Shown piece by piece: positions 50,801-59,800 of a stretch of 64,000 bases of DNA; the first letter of the stretch is position 1; each line of letters starts with the position of its first letter. The translations under genes were made by a program, and so were the position numbers. The notes beneath the pieces are model-generated. The model saw only the letters and a list, made by a program, of their open reading frames with translations. It was not told the origin of the DNA and made no database searches. The DNA comes from Paragonimus westermani (taxonomy: Eukaryota > Platyhelminthes > Trematoda > Plagiorchiida > Troglotrematidae). The stretch spans positions 42,072 through 106,071 of the forward strand of contig QNGE01002690.1 in assembly GCA_008508345.1 (NCBI GenBank). The letters run 5' to 3'.

Positions 50801-53800
50801 TCATGCTCTATTCTGCACCACTAACATGCCTTCACACCATTCAAAGCCGTAAGTTAGTAGCCTTCTTAATAATATGTTCAACGCAAAACACGTTCAGAAT
50901 TGTCGGTCTTAGTCTATGGGATTTACAACCCATAGGACTACCGATAATTTCAGCACGAATTTTCCTAATGAAGCCAAGCTATTCATAAATGACATTGGGT
51001 ACTATCAAACGAAACCAACGCCTTGATGCAACTAGAAATATCGCTGAGAGTTACTTGTGAGTAAAGGTCATGTCAGTAGAAAGACTCCAGTACAGCTTTC
51101 CCAAGATATTCAGTCAAATTCCAAGCTCCTCATCCGCGACGAGAATTCGACACCTAACAGCTTCAAACCGAATGCCATAAACTGGACAAATCTGACGAGG
51201 TGAATTAGTTGGACTGACAACACAATCCGAATCAAAGTGCACTGATGATTGTCATAGTGACTCTATAAGTGATGAGTGTAGAGTTTCAGATAAGCTTCTC
51301 ATCCGGTAAGCTACGTCGTTATTCCCACAAGAACCCAACGAAAAGAATAGAAAGGAATAAATCACGAACAAACTCAAGAGCAAACATTGATAATTGTTGT
51401 GCCTTAGTTACAGCACACTTTGTGGCTCCTCTTATAGTCATGCCGTTGCATCACACAAATGCCGGATAGCGTAACATCCGTTAGCTTGTTGTCTGTTATC
51501 TAACTTTAAGTCATAACCGCTTACATATAAACTATTAGCGTCAACTTCAATGTGTAATCATTCTTCACTCCGTGGTGAGTGTGTGATCGTCACAGGTGAC
51601 AAGTGAGGATCATTACCTTTTCAAAGGGTCTGTAGTAATCTAAAATGCCGAGAACAGGCTTCATGAGACCTCAGCATTGACCACGAGCACATGTTCATTT
51701 TGACAGTTCTGACAAACTGTGTTGTACTTACAATCACAAAATTTCACGAGAATGACACAACCCCCAACCGAATGTGTAAATCCAGATCAGATGCAGATCT
51801 TTGTTCACACAACGAACGGTCATAAATAAGCCAAAATGGACAGTACTGCGGCTACCAATTACTCAAAACAGACCAGATAGTGAAGCAAATTAAAGTATTA
51901 TCACCACGTGAAGAATACAGCACTAACAGGGTACAGTTTGGAACTCCATTGATTGGAACCCTCGGTTGCTTAGTCATACGCAGATTTTGTAATCAGACAA
52001 CGCAAAACATCGTTCTAACTGACAAGGGTGAAAATCGGACTCCCACCACACCGAAGATATTATTCAATTAGACGCCTCAACAAATTCTGATGTGCAACGA
52101 AATTCCAATCAGCGGTCAGAAGATTGCTCTCCACTCTGACAACGGCCATATTGACCAAATTTTTTAATCGATAATCGCTAGAATTAAGACAGCAGCCGAG
52201 GCCAAGTAACGGTTTTGATTTCAGACATCAGCAAGGTGACTGTCTACGTGGATAGAGGTGACATTCAGTTGGCCCGAACGTTTATGCATGATAACTATAT
52301 TAGGTCCATTAGGCAATGTACACAGAGATGCAGTCGCTCAGGTGATTTCTTGATCAGTTGTCAATCAACAATGGTGTTCAATAAACTTATCAGTTGACAT
52401 CTCTCAACTCATCATGGACGAAATCTTAGACAAACCAGGCAGATCATACAGAACTAAACTGGTTCAAGCCCAACGTAGATCAATGTAAATCAAGGAGTGG
52501 CTAAATCGAACGCCAATTACACCGATGCTCACGTCCACCACGAGGTTCTGGTAACAAACCTTGTCAGTTAATCGTGAATTCGTCTAATTACCACTTTCAG
52601 CCGGAATGCAGTACAACTACTAAAAATGTGTGCATTACTGACGAGCTCTAATAAGAGCGAAACTTGGGTCTAGTGCTTCTTTTCGAAAGAAGCTGGCTGG
52701 AAAGTCTATCTGAATACAAAGGCTGCGATCGGCTGTGAGAGATGTTCAATTTGAAATGAACCAAATCCCCGACTGCTCATCAGTACCTTACTATAGTCGA
52801 TCAGTAACTAGTCCTAATAAAGCGTGCATTCCAGTCAAGTGGATGTGCTTGTCTCTAGGGTCTGCAAATCAAAGGTTTATAGACCTTGACTTCATACCAA
52901 ATGTCGTTTTCTGACACTTCCATGGTGCAATACAGCATGCGTCACGAATTAAAAAACGGAGACACTAATCCAAGAGTACATTCACTAATAGATAACATCA
53001 TTTCTATTGAAGAGACTCTCTTGGCATTAGGTGGCTTCGTCCGTGCGCACTCACCCACCACAGTGGGTGTTCTAAGGATTAGTTCGAACGGCAACCAACC
53101 ACAAAGTATTGATTTACTGAAAAGACCCTCCTCACACTTGCAAGCAGGAAATACGAAAATCCAAGACTCCCAACAATGCAGTTCACTGATGGTCGGATAT
53201 TCGATTTGTTCCCACTATTGATTTCAAGAGGGCATACCTGTCTCTCGGTAGTCATTCTGCTAACTCTGTGCGACGCAGTGACTGGTTCTAAGTGTCCATA
53301 AAGTGAGTCTTAAAGATTCGAGTATCTGGCTGTCGTCCAGTCTGCTCGTCCACAAACACAACATTCGGTAAGTCAAAATGGACATTCTTTATACTGCGGA
53401 GGAGCTTAGGGGCCGCGTGAGGGCTTTGCTACTTCATGGCTTTGAAACTTGATCGCTCAAAGTGAAAAACAACAGTCGTCTTCAGGTATCTGACAGTCCA
53501 GACCTGAGTTCCACCACTCGTATCAAGTGACACTGATGGGTAAACAACGCAGAGGCTAGGGTACGAGTATTCGGCAGTGAATATCAAGTGAGTCTCTGTG
53601 TTCAATCCCTAACTCCGCACACACTTACATGATTAGACTGTGTATTACGAATGTCAGCTAGTCTTCTGTTACACCGAGCACTCTTTGCCGATTGTGAGGC
53701 CGAGTGGCGTGGGGTGCGAGATGGACAGATGATGGCCTGGTATGGATGAACTAAATCATTTAGTAATCGACTGACCACTATGGGCCGGGTTCGTCCCGTG

Positions 53801-56800
53801 TGCTAAGGCCCTCAGAATTCAAAGAGTCGGTGATTGGAGACATGTGGTGAGAGGGTGGCTAATCGAGATAAGTGAATGTTGCAGTGGGCCAACCGAATTA
53901 TCTGTGAAATAGGTGCACTAAATACACATGTATAACGCAACGGGAGAGAAACGACCTCCGCTATCAGTAATGAGGAAGTTACACAAGAGGAGTGCTGGCG
54001 GGCAATTTTCACAAACAGTTAAATAAAAATGAACTTGGAAAGAGCATCTGAGCTCCTGGATCAGCAACATCACCATGAAAAATAACACATCAGTGGTTCC
54101 AATGCATAGTTGTCACGCAACACGGGGAGAGTAACGGATCGTAACAGAGAAACAAAAGAAGGGGCAGCGCAGTGACTTGAGTATCTCACTGATCTGTAGT
54201 GACCACCTAAGCACCTGTGTAGTCTCATGTGAATCTGAGTAAAGCTTGTGCAGACGACACCACTTAATCGGACCTACGTTCTTCCTTTGGGTAATAATAA
54301 GATGCAGTTCTGCCACTGCTGGATTGTATTTCTCATAAGTTGAATGAAACAACACCACAAACGAGGTCTTCTCTCTGAAGAGCATTTGATATTCAACAAT
54401 TCAGCTCCGACTGCTCAGTATGAAATAATGGATAAGGGTAATTAGGAGTAGTGTAAGCATTCAAGGGTTGTATACCGCAGGTAGGTCATTACAATAGACT
54501 TAAAATTATCAAAATATCAACATCACTTTGGCAACGACGAACATTTGTCGTATGACGGGAATGTATTACATTATCGTGTAATCACCAACACTCAATTCCT
54601 TCTCAAGCAGACTATGACCCGACCCACATATGTGGATTTCAATTGCCCATGAGAATTACCGAAAGCAACTATTTACACAAGCGACTTGTTATGCATTCTA
54701 TAGAAGTATGGAAAGAAGTAATATCCGGTGAAAACAACAAACACGAATGTAATGTGTCACTGTTTAAAAAATGAAAGGAAAAAGAGCAGCATGTTGAACC
54801 TCACAATCAAGAATGACACCTACCACCTGAGTAAATTTGTCCGGTTTCCAATGCGCCCATATGATGACCAATGCTTCGTTGCCCAGTTGTCTAAATCGAA
54901 AGGGGGAGTATAACGTAAGCTGTGAATCAAACCATTAACACAATGAGTTAAAATGAAAGATGCATGACGAAAATAATTCGAACGTTATACAATGAGATCA
55001 TTGCAGTCGACGAGTTAAGGAACAGATGGTCAGAGGATACCCAGTCAGTTCGCACTGTTAGTGAGGCCATCAAGTTCGCAGAAAATATTCAACAAGACTG
55101 TTCATTGGAAAGTAGTAGGGAATTTTTGTCTATCTATCTATATACATTGAACATCACCAACAACTGATCGCAACTGTCGCATTCCAATAGACTTCCCAGT
55201 CAGCCCCTTTCGAAAAGAAGCACTAGACTCGAGTTTTGTTCTTGTTAGAGCTCGTCAGTAGTGTATACCCTTGGCACGGCAGGGACTGCAACTCCGGCCA
55301 CGTTATCACGAAGCAACCGTGTTGACCACTGCGCCATTGACCTCACGTTAGGCACGACCGAGCTATCATTTGTGAACGGTTTAGTGAAAGCGAAACTCGA
55401 ATCTAGTGCTTTTTTTCGAAAGGGGTCGACTGGAAAGTCTGTGGGAATGCAACAGCTGCAATCAGCTGTGGATGACCTTCAGTTTGTAAATAAAACCGTT
55501 CGATGAATGACCATTTAAAATCTGGTTTGGAGTGTATAATCAATAAGCAATATGTTCTTAAGCAGATTGTCATTATGATATACTAGGCACTGTTGAGTAG
55601 TCAAAAACTGGTGGAAACAGGTAATACATCTAGGCTATATGTAAACATGCTTGAAGTGTGCATATTCAGATAATTGCTTGATCGTTTAATCGAACATGCA
55701 CCGGCTAATAAAAAGGATAGGGGATTCCAAATTAAAATAGAACAGAAGAAACGATACTAATAGTATACAGTAGATGAGACATACATACACAAATGACTCA
55801 AGTGGAGCACATCAATAAACGAGTTCATATAGGTAACCAAAAATTCCATGTGCACACGTACCGTGCTCTCCAGTTACAGCGGACCAGCCTCATAAGAGCT
55901 ACTTTAAGAGAAGCGGTACAAGTAGTGTGAAAAACACAGGGCAGTGGAAAGTCATTCTCCTAACCCTACAGTAGCCATTTTCTTGATTCCCAAAATCCCC
56001 AACGACGACTAGTTCAGCAGATTCCCTCAAGTCCGCTACAATGCTTCAAGTCTGCCCCCCACCCATGTGAATTTCATGAGATTTAATGGATGTGATTCTA
56101 ATTCGGGTCACTCTGAACGACGCGTGAACAAAGAGTGGTGATCACCCTCAAGAGTCAATGCACCCTAGCGAGCTACACGAACTGGACACCACAATGAGTT
56201 TAATTCCAGGTCCTATTTGGTTCGGCTCAGAACTTGGCTGGATACTAGTCACATCCTGCAACGCAAGCCCAAGGTGTAGCCTAGTGCGCGTGACTGGATA
56301 ATATAATTCTATTCCACTTAGTCCGGATAGAAAGAATGATACATGATGTTACCGTTCAACATTCGACTACACGCCAAGGTTTTAGCCACACAGACACCAC
56401 ATAAGTGTGCATCACAGACACCACACCCAACAGATAAGTTTCCTCTGATTTGAGATCGCGGGTGCTCACAGCTAACGACGCCCAACTACAAACCATATGG
56501 TAGCGGGTTCGAGTTCGGTCGTAGGAAAAGCTTCTATTTAAGTCTCGGCAGACTGACAGTACCCCTGAACACTACACTGTAGGTGGAAATCAAACTCACT
56601 TGAGCCACAGTGCTGCAAAGTAGCCTACGACCAAACCCCGCCAGGCCGAACCACTCGAAGAAAAAGTGAGCTGTTCTCTTGAGCAAAATCCAGAGTTCGG
56701 CAAGAGGTATATCCTGCAACCCCATACTAGTCAAACGCACGCACTAAGTTACTTCAAGAAAGAAAAAGTACAAGAGAAATAGAAAACCACAGAGAAAGGA

Positions 56801-59800
56801 ATAGAGAAGGGCTATGAAGACCTTGGCCGTCCAGCTGAGTAAGGTTGGTAAATGCCGTTTGGTTGGTTGAGAAGTTCGCGACCATCCACATCGCCGGTTG
56901 GAAGCACTATAACGTGGCAGTATGGCGCAGTCAATAAGGAGGTTGTATCCACAACGTTACTGACTCTTCTCTTCCCTGCATTTGCACTCCATTATTAGTC
57001 TGTTAGACTACGAACCACTGTCAGGGACAGCGGCAGTCTGCGCCACGGCAAATAAGAGTACGGCCCAAAGCTCAACAGCGACGTACACATGAACACAAAG
57101 TTAAAAAATTAGGTATACAACTGGTTTATCGAGCCACACGGTAGAGATGTACTGACGACCGGCCCGACGATTCAAGAGGCATCAGAGGTTGTTCAACAAC
57201 TTCGACAAGGATAAGCAGGTAGTCCCATTTGCATGCGATGCAAAGAGGAAAGTAGATTCCACTGGTAACCGGCAAACGCGAGAAGCCGAGAGGCATTGGA
57301 AGGAAACAACAATGCCGTTCTGGAGTCGACTACAAATCCAATCAAAAGCCTGAGCTGGAGTTTTGGTTGAAGAGACACAACAAGGTCGCTGTGAAGAAAG
57401 ACATGTGCTACTGCCTGAAAACTGCACATGTTACTCACATTTACATTTAAGCGAAAACAACATGACCTTCTCTCCGATGAAGACATCGTTCCACTTCAAA
57501 CAACCGGATGAAAGTGTTAAACAAGCTGGAAGACTGGAGAGCGTAAGCATGCCGGTTCGTACCAGAGAGTACGGATTCAGACAGCCAAGGTAAGGAATCT
57601 CCTTTACCAACAACGAGTTCTTTGCTAATGGGGCCGGCTTGAAAGTCTATCTGAATGGAAAAGCCGCGATCAATTGTAAGTAATGTTCACTTCCAACAAA
57701 CAATAGCCTAAATTTCAACCAGTCTCATTACTACCAGTTATCTCAGCATATATCCCGAATGCCATCAAGGCAGCAGCATCATAGTGAGAGAGTCTTAGTC
57801 TTCCTTCAACCATTATCTGCACTGCCTATGGGACGAAATCAACGTATATTTAATCATCGGCGAGTAGTAGGGGATTTCGGTTTATCAAATACATTGAACA
57901 TCACAAACAACAGATCGCAACTGTCGCATTCCAATAGACTTCCCAGTCAGCCCCTTTCGAAAAGAAGCACTAGACTCGAGTTTTGTTCTTGTTAGAGCTC
58001 GTCAGTAGTGTATACCCTTGGCACGGCAGGGACTGCAACTCCGGCCACGTTATCACGAAGCAACCGTGTTGACCACTGCGCCACTGACCTCACATTAGGC
58101 ATGAGTGAATTATCATACGTGTAACCAATGAAATACTCTGTGGTGTATTGGCTGTTTCAGCATATCATATAAATGGCCACACAGTTGGAAAGAAAACAAA
58201 AGTAGTGGCGCCTCCTACAACATTCGCTTACTTGGTGCAGTAGCTTTGTGGGATATGATCGCTGTATGGAAATAGCAGAGTCGCAAAGATACTTTGCTAG
58301 TAGAGACTTCAGACCAAAGGACAATCAATACCGAAGAGAACATTACTACAGGAGCATAAGGTTGCAGACTAAGTAGTGAACGACACTGCACGAAGTACGT
58401 CCTCGATAGTCACAGAACTAGTGTTAACAAGATGCGGTCGATAAACATAACAAAGAAAAATATATTCACCTGTGCAACAACTCGTAAAATTGTCCCCTCT
58501 TGAAAGAACTCCGGCTTCTTGGCGTCGATCACAATGTAATCGAAGTAGGAAGTCCATTTGCGTACAGTGCCCTGTGTGCATGCAACGAAAACAAAGAAGC
58601 AACGGGATATACGATTAAAATTAACTGGCTGTTTTTACTGCATAAGTCACAAAAGAAATTGTGTATGTCTAGCCACTTGTTTCGGTATGTCTATACACAA
58701 TTGTCTTTCGCAAACGTTCAGTCACGGTGAGTACGGATGACACCCGTCTCAACCCAGTTGGATCGCTTGAGCGCCATGCACATCGGGGGATCAAACGCAT
58801 GACTTGCGAGCAATTGTCAGACTAGTAGACTAGACAGTTGCACACTGGCCAAGAGATCGCGGTCACTCGAGCTGCAACAGTATATGTGAACTACTCATCT
58901 AAATGAATATTCTTTTTCTCGTAGACTGAAAAAGACCAACGATTTGTGACTGGTTTGTGAACTAGCTAGCATCCCCAACAGCTCCAGAGGTAGAGACACA
59001 GAGGTCCCCCGTAAAAGCGTCTGCAATTGCATTGAAAAACACCCAAGTTATACGTCTGACATCGTGTGGAGTTTGAGCTAAAGTCGCTTGACCAAGCCGA
59101 AACAAATGTCCATCACTATCGGTCGCCACTGGGATTAACTGAGTGGAAAAATATCTTTCAAACATTTCTGAACCCGCGGTGGACGCCTGTCACTGTCAAG
59201 GACAACTACGAGCAAATTATCGACTTCACACTATAAAAGAGGTGACAGGTATCATGTGTTGATCAGCAAGGTAGAATAAAAGTAAGACCACTGTTTTGTT
59301 TCAGTAAACCTGTTTGTCGTTAACAGCACTTCATACACTGTGACCCGCCAAAACTTGAGAAGTGTGATATCTTTGTGGTTTGATACTGCGATTACAAAAC
59401 TGTAGATTCTAGAGAGCTATCTGGAACTCTGCCGTTCCCAATCCTGGTTGTTTGTGGAATAACCGTGACCAGAAATGTCTCTAATCAGAGGGGAATTTGG
59501 GTCGCTGCATTAAGGAAAAATACGTTTTTATTCAAAGACATTAATAGATGGAAATTAGAGTGAAAAGACTATTCTCCTATAAACAAGAAATATCAAGAGA
59601 AATGAAAAAAACAACCGTTAATGTCGTTCCTATCAGCTAGCCGTCAAGGAAGTAAGTAAAAGAAATGAGCTAACTATGAGTTCAACCAAATCCTTACACA
59701 CAAGTTCATTCTTCCTGTGGTAGATATAAAGAATTTCTTTGTTCACAAGTCAGAACTACAAAAAAGATACCAAAGTGCACTAAGAGAATGACTGAGTTCA

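Larger units (their letters stand above)
51007..53865 (+). repeat. 2.8-kb direct duplication, copy 2, inside NT5C2 intron
   Basis: Same order and orientation as 27161-29978. It has an extra 33-base block near 51345 and a 16-base block (GTGAAGAATACAGCAC) near 51908, and lacks 10 bases near 51067. The LINE it contains stops within a few bases of 53865, in mid-element, unlike copy 1. I see no target-site duplication at the edges. Confidence 0.95.

Noticed and set aside
57182..57486. Overlapping 81- and 97-codon minus-strand ORFs as an NT5C2 exon
   Set aside because: No match to cN-II, and the exons on each side already join in phase with the expected spacing.
59390..59480. Possible NT5C2 exon reading [15 protein letters not shown] after CTGATTAG
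   Set aside because: Only a tryptophan and a phenylalanine fit the expected WxxxFD region, there is no proper donor, and the LVDARKP part does not follow.
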